A stretch of 64,000 bases of DNA from Pleurodeles waltl (taxonomy: Eukaryota; Chordata; Amphibia; Caudata; Salamandridae): assembly GCF_031143425.1 (NCBI RefSeq), contig NC_090447.1, positions 844,693,760 through 844,757,759 of the forward strand. The letters are read 5' to 3'. A program made the position numbers and the translations under genes. The first letter of the stretch is position 1; every line of letters starts with the position of its first letter. This document shows, piece after piece, positions 36,560 to 48,459 of the stretch. The notes beneath the pieces are model-generated. The model made no database searches and was not told the origin of the DNA. It saw only the letters and a program-made list of their open reading frames with translations.

Positions 36560-37465
36560 AAGCAGACCTGCTTGAGATAAAATATTTACAAACTAGGGAT
36601 AATAAGACCAACCTAGTTATCAGAGTCATACCTAGCCATTATGGTTTTACCTATATGACCTCCAATGAAGGACAGACTGTCTCCATTGTTTACAAGTTGC
36701 ACTTATATTCCCTGGCTGAAGCATGATTTGCTACCATTGAAAAAATACTGACAGCTGTACAAACAGATAAGCTATAAAAGCACCCTTTAGCGCAGGGAAA
36801 ACTAATTACTATTGTTTCCCACGATACCCACACTAGAGGCGGCCACTAAAGCTAGCATTCACAATGCTCGTGCTATGTACCCGAGGTGAGTACAATTGAG
36901 TGCAGTGGATGTGAGCTTTCAGTATGATCTTTCCCTTAGTACGCAAGCTTTTGTTCAATATGAACAGGAGACTGATCTGAATCTAAACACTGTGGCTGTT
37001 GAGTCTTATCAGAGCATCTTTCATACAGATGGGTCTGCTCAACCTGTGAGAGAAAACAAAAGTAAGTACTCCACAGCCTGTGCAGCAGTGCATGGTTTGA
37101 TGAACAACAGCAAGGTAATTCCTCAATGCACCCACACTAAACTCTTGGGTGATAGCACTGCACAACAAGCAGAATTAGATGTCCTGCTACTTTCCCTACC
37201 AAAAACTGACACATCAGTTCCACAACTCATAGTATCTGACTAGCTTTTGGGGTGAAAGGTTACAATGTCAATTTGTAACTTTGGCGTTTGAATAAATTCA
37301 AGTATTTAAGGATAAAGCCTATGAAAAGTAAACAGCTTTGGGAAAGGTAGCTGTCTTATAAGACATGTTGCAATTGGTCCATGTAAAGCACACTTTGGGC
37401 CATCAACATAGTGAAATTCATGCAAAAGTTAATTGTGCAGCTGACCAAGTGGCAAAGGTTTGAAT
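36560..37465 (+). pseudogene. pol: RNase H remnant (plus-strand spuma-like ERV)
   Basis: A 115-codon open frame (36896-37243) reads FHTDGSAQPVRENKSKYSTA, LLGDSTAQQAELDVLLLSL and QLIVSD: the first Asp (DGS), the Glu (AEL) and the next Asp (VSD) of the RNase H active site are all present. It matches the minus-strand copy (63188-64000) position by position. The C-terminal part near 37385-37460 reads VKHTLGHQHSEIHAKVN followed by an ADQVAK end. A stop follows the third Asp, so the domain is interrupted. Confidence 0.8.
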
Positions 37466-37539
37466 ATAGACTTCCAGAGTAGAAGTCTTAATCAGATGTC
37501 AAATGAAGATCGACCCATATATATTAGCAGCCATAACTC

Positions 37540-39945
37540 TACTGAGCAGGCTTGGAAACCTCCATTAGGCTTTTCTCCCAAATATTCCCATACCCTTAAT
37601 TCAGAAAACATTCTTGTAGTTACCATACCATGAGTGGGAGACAGAGTAATAACTAATAGTATATCTGGGATAGAATTAATCAAAGAAGCAGATGTGGTGT
37701 TGGCCTCTGCACATGCAGGAATAAATGCAACCATAGCAATGCTACAGCAATGCTATTGGTGGCCTACTCTATCCAAACAAACTGGGGACTATGTTAGAGA
37801 ATGTGATATATGTCCACAGATTAATCTGTCTATGGTCAAAAGACTTTTGCCACCTCTACTCATGATCTCAAACTCCCATTTTCAGGTGATTTATTTGAAC
37901 CATGTTGGTCCCCTGATTTCAGATAATTGATATAAATACAAATTGATAGCTATTGATTTGTTAACGCGTCCTTTTATGTTAATTTATTACACATTAGGAC
38001 TCGTTTTAGGCCAATGAATCTTTTGACCCAGTTGAGAGACACCGTAGGACGAGATAGCTAATCAATATGTCAATCAATATATCAATAATGTCATCAATAT
38101 TTATCACCAAAATACATTTTACTTTGGTCAAAGACATTAATCAAATTGACGACGCAACTATGACCTTTCAGCCATAAATAACCACACCTTTGATAGAATT
38201 TTATTAAGTTTATTCCCTATTAGTTACAATCTAGAATTAGATGGGTCAATCTCAAAGCCAATAAACACAATAGCATAGTTACGATATGGCAACTTTGGTA
38301 AGATTTCAATAAGGCAAGAATCATACACATCAGAATGTAACACGGCGCAAACATAGATCTGAATACAGCAAAGTGTCAAATACGCGTCAGTTCAACATAG
38401 CATAACGTCAGTCGTTTTTCTATTTGCGCCTATTTAGTGATCACCTATCCTAACCACTGATTAGCATTGGCATGTTGGGCTTCATGCAAAACAATTTAGA
38501 ACACCAATTTGGAAAACATCTAGCTATGGTCTCTGTCAAAAGTTAGCAGTTGGTACCTAGAAAGGAAAAGCAAACAGACAAATTACAATTGCATTGTCAT
38601 AATTACCCTCCAAAGGTTAGGTCAGCACACAGGTTCAGTCTTCGTCTTCAAGACATCAGTCAAAGCGCCATCGATCAGGACTCAACTAAAGGGCAAAAGT
38701 GGGCACTTCCCTCATAAGGAGGATAAGTGTAAAAGGGCAGTCTATGGGTGAGGATGGTTTCTAATAAGTCTCAAGTCACCAAACAGAGTGACCGAGTTTC
38801 TGGATAAAATCAATAGCATTCCCTACCTAGTTCCTCTGACCCTTCTGTGACATGGGTTTTTATCCCTTTTTCGTAGTACATTCCCCTAAAATTCTATTGG
38901 ACACTTACTATACCCCACTATCTTGAACCTATCAAATTTAGCATTTCGTAATCCCAATTGTCACCCCACATTAATTCATGGTTCTTTGATTGGTCTTCAT
39001 CATTGACGTCTTCGGAGGTGGCACATCCGGCGTTACTTCATCCTTTGGCATCTCTTGGCACGTCCTTTGGTCAGCAGTTTTCGGCGTTCACCGGTCTAAG
39101 TGACCTTGTACATAACATTAATCTACACTTGTTTCAATATGTTTAAACATTTATTTCAGGGCACCAAAGATGCGCCTGAGAACGGATTCGACATGGATAC
39201 ATTAGTCTTCCAAGTTTGAAGAAAAAAGAACATTTACAGGGTCATGGCCCTTTGCGAGTCAGCACACTGGAAAAACAGAAAAATGCATTTAATATGAGAG
39301 CTGAGCAGCTAAATCTTACAGCTCACGCTAACTTAAGGCCTATAAAGATTATGAATGTTAAGCTTAATTAAACACAATAAAACATTTTATCCATCATTAT
39401 TAGTTTGCGTATACATTGGTGGCCATTTACCGTGGTCATAATTCAGTGCACGTTTAAGCAAATTCGCTATTATTATAGTTTTCTATGCAGTATCGTCACA
39501 TATTAATATTGATATTTTGCTCTAATATAGGTTATATATAACTACGCTCTCTCAGTTTCATGTTCTAAATTCCTGTGGGTTTGGCCACAGTGAAATGCAA
39601 ACACGTCAGAAGTGATAAAGGATTTGCAGAGTCTTCTGTCAATGAGGGCAGATCAGTCATTTCATTCAAATAAAGGTCCTGGGTTTACATCCAATGCTTA
39701 CAGGGATTCCATGTCTGCTCTGGGAGTTTTTCTTCAGTTCAGGATTTAATTAAAAGCCAAATCAAAGTGTAGAGAGGGACAAATGCACGATTGAACAATC
39801 TTTGACTGCTAGGGTGTCAAGTGCAGGTCTTAATTGGTATCAAAACCTCTATGGAGTTCTGAGAGCACTGAATATTTTGCCTAGAAAAGTATTGGGAGGA
39901 CGCATTCCATAAGAATTACTCTTCACAGTGCCTATGTAAGTACCT
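37540..39945 (+). pseudogene. pol: Integrase remnant split by an insertion (plus-strand spuma-like ERV)
   Basis: The N-terminal part (37634-37930) has the zinc-binding pattern: ASAHAGINATIAMLQQCYWW with the His, then ECDICPQIN with two Cys. The first catalytic position reads VIYLNHVGPL, with Asn where the minus-strand copy has Asp. The core stops near 37977 and resumes near 39589 with VWP, then SFHSNKGPGFTSNAYRDSM (39645-39710), again Asn for the second catalytic Asp. The intervening 1.6 kb is an insertion. Homology to the minus-strand integrase continues to about 39940 (LYGVLRALNILPRK). Confidence 0.78.
37978..39588. mobile_element. 1.6-kb uncharacterised insertion within integrase
   Basis: It is defined by the exact break in integrase homology between the residues matching RF and VWP of the minus-strand copy. 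The interior is AT-rich and non-coding with clustered CAATATGTCAATCAATATATCAATAATG repeats near 38065-38100. It has an LTR-like look (AATAAA signals on both strands) but no open frame or clear terminal repeats. Exact borders are uncertain by several bases. Confidence 0.65.
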
Positions 39946-40059
39946 GGCTTAGATAATTCTGGGAAGGAAGCAGATGAAGGTAAATTTTACTTAGAGAAAC
40001 ATAAGTGTTTGAATGTTTGAAGCCAAGAAGTCAGGGACATGCTGTCAAACACAAATCAC

Positions 40060-40286
40060 TATGACGCCACCTGCGAAGAGAAGGTTTTTACTGCTGCTAT
40101 GGGTGGGTTCCCAAAGTTGGGGATCTACCCCAGGAGAAAATTCATGACAGGCAGGCTTTTGAGCCATTTTACAGACCACCCATCACTGTTCTTGGAATAA
40201 AAGGCAAAAGAATTGTTATCCTGCCTCTTCTTCCTGGAGCATTAAGAAACAAACAGGTGTCTACCAATCAAGTTAAAAAATACTAT
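40060..40286 (+). pseudogene. pol: Pol C-terminal end (plus-strand spuma-like ERV)
   Basis: The sequence reads ITVLGIKGKRIVILPLLPGA and continues RNKQVSTNQVKKY. It matches the frame overlapping the env start in the minus-strand copy (around 61640-61720). It is the basic C-terminal end of the integrase. A MITE at 40287 cuts it. Confidence 0.6.
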
Positions 40287-40824
40287 GGCCCAGATTTAGG
40301 AGGGCCTACCTCCTTGGTGCGCCACATTAGCGTCATGTTTTTTACGCTAATATGGCCCAAGAACCAAAATCGCTGCACCACATTTACAAAGTGGTGCAAT
40401 GCATGCATTGCACCACTTGGTAACCCCTGGCACCATATTATGCCTGTGGCATGCATAATGTATGCAAGGCATGCGTTCCCCCAATGGGGGTGGGCAAAAA
40501 AATGGTGCCAAAAAATCTAAAAGAGTTCTTTGTGCTATTTTTTGTGGCATTTCTAAAACCTGCACAGAGCAGGCGCTAAAATGAGGCACACCATTATTTA
40601 TAATGGGCCTCAGTGTGCTTTTCAGGATTAGCGTCAAAGCATTTTACGCTAATCCTGCAAAGAGCCAAACTAGCGTCAACAATTTTTACGCTTGTTCCCT
40701 AACTACCGTCATGGGATGCTGTATATTAAATACGGTGCACACATGGTGGCATTAGGCGCACTAAGGGGTGCAATAAAAATTACACTTTAGTGGATGCAGC
40801 TCCACTTATCTTAAATCAGGACCC
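40287..40824. mobile_element. Non-autonomous DNA transposon in the pol/env junction
   Basis: Terminal inverted repeats GGCCCAGATTTAGGA and TCTTAAATCAGGACC bound about 540 bp with many internal inverted units such as ACGCTAAT/ATTAGCGT and GCATGCATTGCACCA. There is no coding capacity. It lies between the integrase tail and the env leader of the plus-strand ERV. I could not assign a target duplication. Confidence 0.75.
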
Positions 40825-40979
40825 ATGTGACCAGTCCTGTACAGCCGGCCACCGCAGACAACAAGAAGGATTCAAAGTAGTTCCTCTCAGCCTCCTTCTA
40901 CTCTGAAAACCAAACACTCTGAACAAAGCAGTAACATTTCTAGATCAAGTTTCCAGCTGGGAATGTTTGAGCTTATCAC

Positions 40980-41755
40980 TAAGCAAACTCAACTGAAGCT
41001 GCTGACATGACTGCAGCTATTGTCCAATGTAATTCCATGGTATTGCTGCTGATCACTTTAGGAGCTTTTCTTCTTATCATTTAGTTGTCAACGAAATTCA
41101 TCATTTTACTGCTGCTCAACGTACATTGTGTCCCTGCAAGGACAATTGCAGCACCTGTGTTTATGAACTACAGCTTCATTCTTCATCCCACATAGCTCAA
41201 AGAGGTTTTTCTGTTTCAAATATTACAGGATATTCTGTGCCTGAGGGCACAGCCTGGGACAAGATTCCATATCAAATTATGAGTCCTACTGAGACACTGC
41301 AATTGCCTTATATGATAAAGGTTTCAATGAATAATGTTATAATGGCCAGTTCTCATTCAAATGATTGGACATTGAGACTGTTAAAACAATGATGTTTCAC
41401 TTGCAGGCATATGCTACTTTATTTTAGAAAATGTGTAATTTGAGTTCAGCAAATTACAAAGAACTGTATTGCTATCATCACTATGCACCTTTCTTCATAC
41501 ACAAGCCTAGTTATCCAAGAAAAGTTCACAATTACACACATTGGAAATATTGAGAGGCTCTGCCTGCCGAGAGCCATTTTAATTTCTTAAAGAAATGTTC
41601 TTACTTTCTGAATGCTAATAGGTCGCATCCTTCAGCTTTTTATTTTTCACAGAGGGCACAACAGCTTCCGAGCAATCTAATCACTACTAACAAACGTATT
41701 TACTCTACTGAGTTTGGTCAAAACATGGCTCGTCAAGCATACGAGTATTGGAGAG
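40980..41755 (+). pseudogene. env: Env N-terminal half (plus-strand spuma-like ERV)
   Basis: Near 41030-41090 a hydrophobic stretch (LLLITLGAFLLII) corresponds to the leader membrane segment of the minus-strand env. A frame at 41126-41392 then reads GTAWDKIPYQIMSPTETLQL, PYMIKVSMNNVIMASS and NDWTLRLLK, matching the surface-subunit start of the other copy. Beyond it ELYCYHHYAPFFIHKPS and MARQAYEYWR can be followed to 41755, where a 7.3 kb composite insertion begins. Stops occur in several places. The other half resumes at 49027. Confidence 0.8.
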
Positions 41756-43349
41756 TGTTAGAAATTGGGTCTCTAGTTGGCACTGTCCAAGTAGGGACCC
41801 TCCCTCTATTCAGGGTAAGGGAGCAACACAGCTATGATAACCCCTGCTCACTCCCTTGGTAGCTTAGCCCAAGCAGTCAGGCTTATCTCAGATGCAATAT
41901 ATCAAGTATTTGAACACAAACTCACAGCAGCACAGTGAAAACACTAAACTAAAAAGGGCTCCACACAAGCTTAGAAAAATAGCCAATATTTACTTGGGAA
42001 AAACAAGACAAAAAGGACAAAAATCCAACAGACCCAAGTCAAAATATCTCTTTTTAAAAGTTTTAGCAAGTTGTACTCCAAAGGAACAAACGGATGTATC
42101 CCTTTCGCACACAGTACCTGGGATGCATCAAAAACAAAGACAATGAGGGCCACAGGTGAGGCAAGGTGCTGGAAAAGAAAAAGTGATGTGTCAGTTCCCT
42201 ACTGAGCAAGAGAGGTGATGTGTGGATCCTTACCTCGCAGATGAGGTGATATGTCATTTGTTTCCTCACAGGAAAGGCTATGCATTGATTTCCATGTGGC
42301 CTTTGTTACTGTGGTGCAGGGTCGATGAAAAGTTGGTGCCCAGGGACGATGCATGGAAAATCCAGACACGCTGTGTTGATGGGACTGTAGTGAAACAGGA
42401 GCTGCACTGATTCTGCAGCCACAAGACAGGCGCTGCATCAATTCTCCAGCTGCGGGGCAGGCATTGCATCGACTCTTCAGCTGCGAGACAGACGCTGCAT
42501 TGCTTCTTCTGGTTTGGTGCATTGATGCATGGATTTTCTCCTTCAGATCACCACCTTGTACTTCCAAGGGCCCATGAACTGGAGTTGGCACCACTTGACA
42601 TTCTAGGACTCTCAGCAGAAGAGCCCATCCACTAGTAGATGATTTCTTTGATGTCCCTGAGACTTCTTAACAGGAGGCAAGCTCAGTCCAAGCCTTTGGA
42701 GAACGTTTGAGCAGGATGTGGAAAGCTGAGTCCAGTCCTTTCACTCCCAGGACAGAAGCAGCAAGCAGCAGGCCTATTCAACAAAGCAACAAGCAGAGTG
42801 GTAGTTTATCCTACAGCATCCAGCTCTGCTTCCTGGCAGATTTTCCTCAGTCCAGAAGGATTCTAACTATCTGGTGTCCGAGGTCCAATACTAATACCCA
42901 TTTCTGAAATTGAAGTAGGCAAACTTCAAATATAAGTATTTGTAGTGCACAAGACCCTGCCTTTCCCTGCCCTGGCCTCAGACACACCCCAGGGGGTCAA
43001 AGACTGCTTAGTGCGAGGAGAGGCACAGCCCTAATCAGGTACAAGTGTCAGCTCTTCCCACTACACTAGCTCAGGAAAACCACATCAGCCTGGTGATGGG
43101 CCATCAGGATATGAAGGGCACACCTCAGCTCCCTTTGTGTGACTTTCTAGAGTGAATGCACACACATCCCAACTGTCATCTTGACCCAGGCGTGTATTCA
43201 GCAGACAGGCAGAGGCACAGAATGGTTAAGCAAGAAAATGCCCATTTTCTAAAAGAGCCATTTTCAAACTAACAGTTCAAAAACCAACTTCACCGAAAGA
43301 TGTATTTTTAAACTGTGAGTTTAGAGACCCCAACCTCCATATTTCAATT

Positions 43350-44640
43350 TGTTAGACCTGACTGTCTTAGAGTGGTACTCCCCCAACTTTTTGCCGGCCT
43401 CCCTCCAGTTTTCTGATCCTGTTTTTGCTGGTTTTAGGACTCCGAGGCTGTGATTTATACTTTTTGGTGCAAAACTGCACTAACACAGTTTTGCACTAAA
43501 AAGTTTAGCATCGGCTTGCACCATTTCTGTGCACCATCCGGACACCATATTTATGGAATGGTGCAAGCCAGTGCAAAGGGTAGGCTAGCGTAAAAAAAAA
43601 AAAAAATGCTGTTAATCAGGTGGGGCTGGCGGTATGGAAGAAGGGGGTTTTGCACCAAAAAATCACATTAGGCAGATTAGAGTAAAGAAAACATGACTCT
43701 AACCTGCCTAGAGTCATTTTCTGATGCAAAACCATCCCTATCACATGACCCCTGTCTTAAAAAAGACAGGAGTAATGCCTACCACCCCAATGGCAAGCAC
43801 AGGGGACCAGGGTCCCCTGGGCATGGCCACTGCACCCAGTGCCATGTAGGGGGGCCCTTTTCAGGGCCCCCAATGGCACTTAAAAAAAGACTTGCCTGTA
43901 CTTACCTATACTTACCTGGGATGGGGTCCCCCTTCCTCCGCTTTCCCTATGGTGTGGGTGGGGGTGTCCCTCTGGCCTGGGGAGGGCACCTATGGGCTTA
44001 ATCCATGGTGTGCCACCATGAAAATAGGCCCACAGGTCCCCCAACGCCTGTCCTGACTAAGACATTACAAATTAGTGTAAAGCAACCTTTGCATCATTTT
44101 TGGACCTCTCCTCCCTCCCGTGCGTGATTTTACCTCTGGAGGATAAATATGGCGCTAAGGCCATAGAGTCATTTTTTGCATGGGAACGCCTACTTTGCAT
44201 CTCATTGACACACAGTATGTTTTCATGTTCAAAAAATGACGTTAACTCCATAATTTTGGTGCTTGGCGGGTCAAACGCCAAACTATAAATATGGAGTTAG
44301 TTTTGCACCGGGTTTGCGTAAAGAAAATGACACAAATGCGGCGCAAAACAAGTATAAATGTGCTCCTGAGTACTTTACCACTGCTAAGAGTGCTAACGTG
44401 CATGTACTCTTTCTCTTAAACATGGCAACATTGGCTCCTGCCCAATTGGCATATTTAATTTACCTGCAAGTCTCTAGTAAAGGGCACTAGAGGTGCCCCG
44501 AGCCTGTAAATTATATGCTACTACTGGGCCTGCAGCACTGATTTGGCCACCCACATAAGTAACCCCTTAACCCTGTCTCAGGCCTGACATTGCAAGGCAT
44601 GTATGTGCACTTTTATAGCAACTTCGACTTGGCATTTAAA
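43350..44640 (+). repeat. 5' LTR of the Gypsy element, truncated and interrupted
   Basis: 43350-43442 and 44367-44600 align with the 3' LTR at 47094 and the LTR at 55343. The shared text includes CTAACGTGCATGTA, GGCTCCTGCCCAATTGGCAT and TTTACCTGCAAGTC. The LTR runs straight into integrase-coding DNA near 44690, so a deletion removed the rest of the LTR, the leader, gag and protease. Confidence 0.75.
43443..44366. mobile_element. 924-bp non-autonomous insertion in the Gypsy 5' LTR
   Basis: LTR homology breaks after TTTTAGGACTC and resumes at TGAGTACTTTACC. The insert has inverted ends that include ATTTATACTTTTTGGTGC at the left and AAGTATAAATGTGCTCC at the right. Internally, TTTTGCAC/GTGCAAAA units, CATTTTTGG and a GGGGTCCC-rich centre form further inverted pairs. 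It has no gene. It is the innermost visible layer of the nest. Confidence 0.75.
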
Positions 44641-44689
44641 ATGACTTGTCAATCCTTAAATTCCCACTTCTCATCATTGGCACCCCCTT

Positions 44690-45545
44690 TGAAAGGGTGG
44701 GCATTGATGCAATTGGTTCATTGGACCCAAGACAGCCCTAGGCAACAGGTTCATCCTGGTGTTGGTGGACCAAGCCACACACTACCCAGAGTCAATCCCT
44801 CTGAGGATGGTGACTGCACCTGTGGTGACCAGAACTTTGATGGGGATTTTTACCCGTGTGTGGTTCCCCAAAGAGAGAGTGTCTGACAGAGGCACTAACT
44901 TTATGTCTGCATACATGAAGTCCATGTGGGATGTATGTGGTGTAACTTACAAGTTCACCACACCCTATCACCCTCAATCCAATGGTCTAGTTGAGAGGTT
45001 CAACAAGACCTTGAAGGGCATGACTGCAGGCCTACCTGAGGCCAGGAAGTATAAGTGAGACATCCTCTTGCCATGTCTACTCTTTTCCTATGAAGAGGTG
45101 CAACAAAAAGGGGTAGAGTTTAGTCCCTTTGAACTCCTCCATGGCTACCCTGTGGATGTCTACATATTGTCAAAGAGGGGTGGGAGAAAGTTCTCAGGAA
45201 ACCCCCTCAGGATGTTGTCAGCTACATGTTGGCCCTCTGAAACCAGATGCATCACTGCTGGAAAAAGGTCATGAGCAACCTTGAGGCCAGTTAAGAGGTA
45301 ATTAAATGCTGGTCTGACCAGACGGCCACTCTGGTGGAGTTTCACCTTGGTGAAAAAGTATGGGTCATGGAGCCAGTAGAACCCAGGGCTCTCCAGGACT
45401 GCTGGACTGGCTGTACACGATCAAGGAGCGCAAGGGGGAGTTCACTTACTTAGTGAACCACCAGACCCCTAGGAACCCTGTAAGGGTGCTCCACATAAAC
45501 AGACTGAAGCCTCACTTTGAGAGATCCGAAATGAGCATGCTACTT
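44690..45545 (+). pseudogene. Gypsy integrase
   Basis: The core begins with GIDAIGSLDP near 44705 (first catalytic Asp). After a frame change it reads LVDQATHYPESIPLRMV, RVSDRGTNFMS (second Asp) and YHPQSNGLVERFNKTLKG (Glu), with 35 residues between the second Asp and the Glu, the standard D-35-E spacing. A stop at 45057 and further frame changes follow. The C-terminal GPY/F-like module reads YTIKERKGEFTYLVN and is followed by NPVRVLHINRLKPHF. The N-terminal zinc-binding part is missing at the 5' deletion. The remarkable point is position: it lies upstream of RT. Confidence 0.82.
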
Positions 45546-46570
45546 GTGACAGATGAAGGCGTGGAGGAGAAGAGTGAGACTCTCCCTGACTTCTTCTCTG
45601 CGGAGGAACATGGTGGATCAGCTGAGTGTGTCATCCTCTCTGCCGCCATTACCCCAGAGCATCAAGGTGACCTTTACCAGTTGCTGGGACAGTTTGTCCC
45701 ATTGTTCTCCCTCACCCCTGGAATCACACACCTGTGCACCCATAATATTGACACATTAGACTGTTCCCCTGTAAAGAACAAATATTTACCTTATTGTCAC
45801 ATAAGGTGAGAACTAGTATCAAGGAAGAAGTCTCCAAGATGCTAGTTTTAGGGGTAATTGAATACTCTACCAGTCCCTGGTCAAGCCCTTTGGTGTTGGA
45901 ACCAAAGACAACCCCACCGGGCGCCAAACCAGAACTTTGGTTCTGTGTGGACTGCAGAGGGCTCAATTCAGTCACTAAGACTGAAGCCCACCCCATTCCC
46001 AGAGCTGATGAGCTCATTGCCAGCTAGGCGCTGCCAAATTCCTCAGTACTTTTGATTTATCATCAGGGTACTGGCAGATCACCTTTGCTGAGTGAGCCAA
46101 AGAGAGGCCGTTACCAATTCTGAGTGATGCCCTTTGGCTTAAAGAATGCCCCTGCTACCTCTCAATGGTTGGTTAACAGGATCCTGTTTGCCAAGAAGGC
46201 TTTCTGTGCCATGTCCTGAGAGGGCATTGTCATCTACTGTGTCAACTAGGAGGAACACTTGCATCACCTCCAAGAGGTGCTTCAGGCCCTGCAATAGGCA
46301 GGCCTGACAATCAAGGCCAGAAAGTGCCAGATTGGGCAGAGTTCTGTGGTGTATTTGGTACACCTGGTAGGTGGTGGCAAGGTACAACCCCATGATTGAA
46401 ACCACCATGGCCTGGCATAGCATAGCAACCACCGAACACCCAAACAGAAGTTAGAGCCTTCCTAGGCCTCACTGGCTATTACAGAAGATTTGTTAAGGGA
46501 TATGGCACCATTTTAGCCCCATTAACTGAGCTGACTTCTAAGAAGCAGCCCAGGTTGGTGAACTGGACAG
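45546..46570 (+). pseudogene. Gypsy reverse transcriptase
   Basis: A linker following the integrase (SETLPDFFSAEEHGGSAECV) leads into TPEHQGDLYQLLGQFVPLFS and THLCTHNIDTLD, then EEVSKMLVLGVIEYSTSPWS and LWFCVDCRGLNSVTKTEAHP (45830-46000). Further on MPFGLKNAPATSQWLVNRIL is clear; the Y-x-D-D position is obscured by stops and substitutions around 46225-46245. The thumb region carries a GLTGYYRRF-like block near 46470. Stops at 46025 and later show inactivity. Confidence 0.8.
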
Positions 46571-47030
46571 AGGCCTATCAAAAAGCCCTTGACTCTCTCA
46601 AGGAAGTCATGTGCACAGCACATGTGCTCAGGGCCGTCAGGGCCCCTGATTACTCCAAATAATTAATTGTACAGACAGATTCTTCAGAGCATGGTGTAGG
46701 GAAAGTCTTAGCACAACTGAATGAGGAGGGCCTTGACCATCCAGTAGCCTTCATTAGCATGAGGTTACTTCCACAAGAACAGAGATGGAGTGCCATTGAA
46801 AAAAATGCATTTGCTGTGGTATGGGCACTGAAGAAGCTGAGACCATACCTGTTTTGTACTCACTTCCTGGTTCAACAGAACACAGACCCCTCAAATGCCC
46901 CATGCAGATGAGAGGTGAAAGTCCTAAACTCTTGAGGTTACCCATCTCCCTCCAGGGAATGGACTTCATGGTGGAGCACTACCCGAGGCCTGACCACACC
47001 ATTGGTGATGGTCTCACTAGAATCTTGTGA
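46571..47030 (+). pseudogene. Gypsy RNase H
   Basis: Following the RT thumb, the sequence reads LIVQTDSSEHGVGKVLAQLN, HPVAFISMRLLPQEQRWSAI and EKNAFAVVWALKKLRPYLF, the Asp- and Glu-containing strands of Ty3/Gypsy RNase H. The tail ends near 47030 with a DGLTRIL-type sequence, and the 3' LTR starts 64 bp later. No integrase follows, confirming that RNase H is the last domain of this pol. Confidence 0.8.
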
Positions 47031-47093
47031 CTTAGTGAAGAGAGCTCTAAAGGGGTTGGGTAGCTCTCTCCAATTTCAGCTGGTGGGGACACA

Positions 47094-48459
47094 TGTTAGA
47101 CCTGACAGCCTTGGCTGACGAGTTCTAACGTGCATGTATTCTTTCCCTTAAACATGGTAACATTGGCTCCTGCCCAATTGGCATATTTAATTTACCTGCA
47201 AGTCCCTAGTAAAGTGCACTAGAGGTGCCCAGAGCCTGCAAAGTAAATGTGCTTCAAAACCACTCTTTGATGCTTCCCCTACTTCAAAGGCACTTGTGGG
47301 TGTATATATACTGGGTCTCTGACCCCACCAAATCAGACACTTCTGGATTTACAACTGGACACTGTCACAGGACTGCCTGGCTGCCCAAAGGACTCATCTG
47401 AACTGCTTTGCTGGAAGGACTGCTGCCCTGCTTAATGCTTTGCTGCCTGATGGCCCCTGACTCTGCTCGTAGGACTCTGCCTATCGCATGAGTGCTCTCC
47501 AAGGGCTTGGATTGAGCTTACCTCCTGTTCAGAAGTCTTAGGGCCAACAAAGACTTCATCTACCAGCTCCCAGGTAGTTTACCGACTTGAGCAACTCCAG
47601 AATCAGCACCATTGTCCGATGCTGCACCGCTGCCTGCTCCAACTCCGTAGTCCTCACTGAACGCAACGACCGTGGCCTGCGATGTAAGCCTGATGTCGCC
47701 GCAATCCTGCTTAAGTCCCACAGCGTCATCGTGACACTGCAAAATCGATACATCACATCTTGACCAGCTGGATTCATCAACCTCGTCTAGTCACAAGGAA
47801 CAAACACCTCTCTACTGACGCTGCAACATCTCCCCTTCAACTGAACCAAACCAAAGCCTCGTCTCTCCTGTCTCACAGTAAGGTACCGACACCACACCTC
47901 CCTGGTAGCCATAAGGAAGTGATGCCACACCGGCTCCAGCAATGCCTCACCTTCCCGACTCCATGCAAAATCTTTGTTTTCTTATTTTCAAAAGTACTCT
48001 ACCTCAGGGTACATGCGACTCATTGACTGGTGCGCACTCCCTCGTGAGTGGCGTCGCACTGTTGGGAACGACTCCGTCAACAACGTCATGATAGCCCCAG
48101 TTGGAGATTTTGCATTTCTAAGCGCTTTATTGGGATTTTTTTTTTTTTTTAACTTTGTATCTTTCCTGCGTATGTTGGATTCTTGACATTTTGGTCTTGT
48201 TTTATTCAGATAAAAAATATTTATTTTCTGCAACTGGTGCGGAGTACTTTTTGTGGCGTTTCACTATGTTATTGTATGAGTTACTGCACAAATACTTTAC
48301 ACATTGCCTTCTAAGTTAAGCCTGCCTGCTCTGTGCCAAGCTACCAGAGGGGGAGCACAGGCTAATTTAGGTTGTGTTGTGACTTACCCTGACCAGGATT
48401 GTGGTCTCTTCTTGAACAAGAGTGTTTACCTCTACCAACAAGACGCCCAATATCAAACA
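47094..48459 (+). repeat. 3' LTR of the Gypsy element
   Basis: It starts TGTTAGACCTGACAGCC after a short purine-rich tract and ends CAAGACGCCCAATATCAAACA. It contains GGCAAGCTACC-type text (GCCAAGCTACCAGAGGG, near 48340) shared with the LTR at 4784-15537. Length is 1366 bp. A poly-T tract lies near 48136-48150. Confidence 0.78.

Larger units (their letters stand above)
43350..48459 (+). mobile_element. Plus-strand Gypsy-type LTR retrotransposon with integrase before RT
   Basis: It runs from TGTTAGACC at 43350 (5' LTR) to CAAACA at 48459 (3' LTR end). The 3' LTR begins TGTTAGACC at 47094, after a purine-rich GGTGGGGACA stretch. The internal region has been reduced to integrase, RT and RNase H in that order, with gag and protease deleted. 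The 5' LTR contains a 924-bp insertion. No perfect target duplication is seen. It is nested in the solo LTR 41756-49026. Confidence 0.82.

Noticed and set aside
41892..42594. Several 60-130-codon frames on both strands
   Set aside because: They lie within the minus-strand solo LTR and are not conserved in the other LTR copies.
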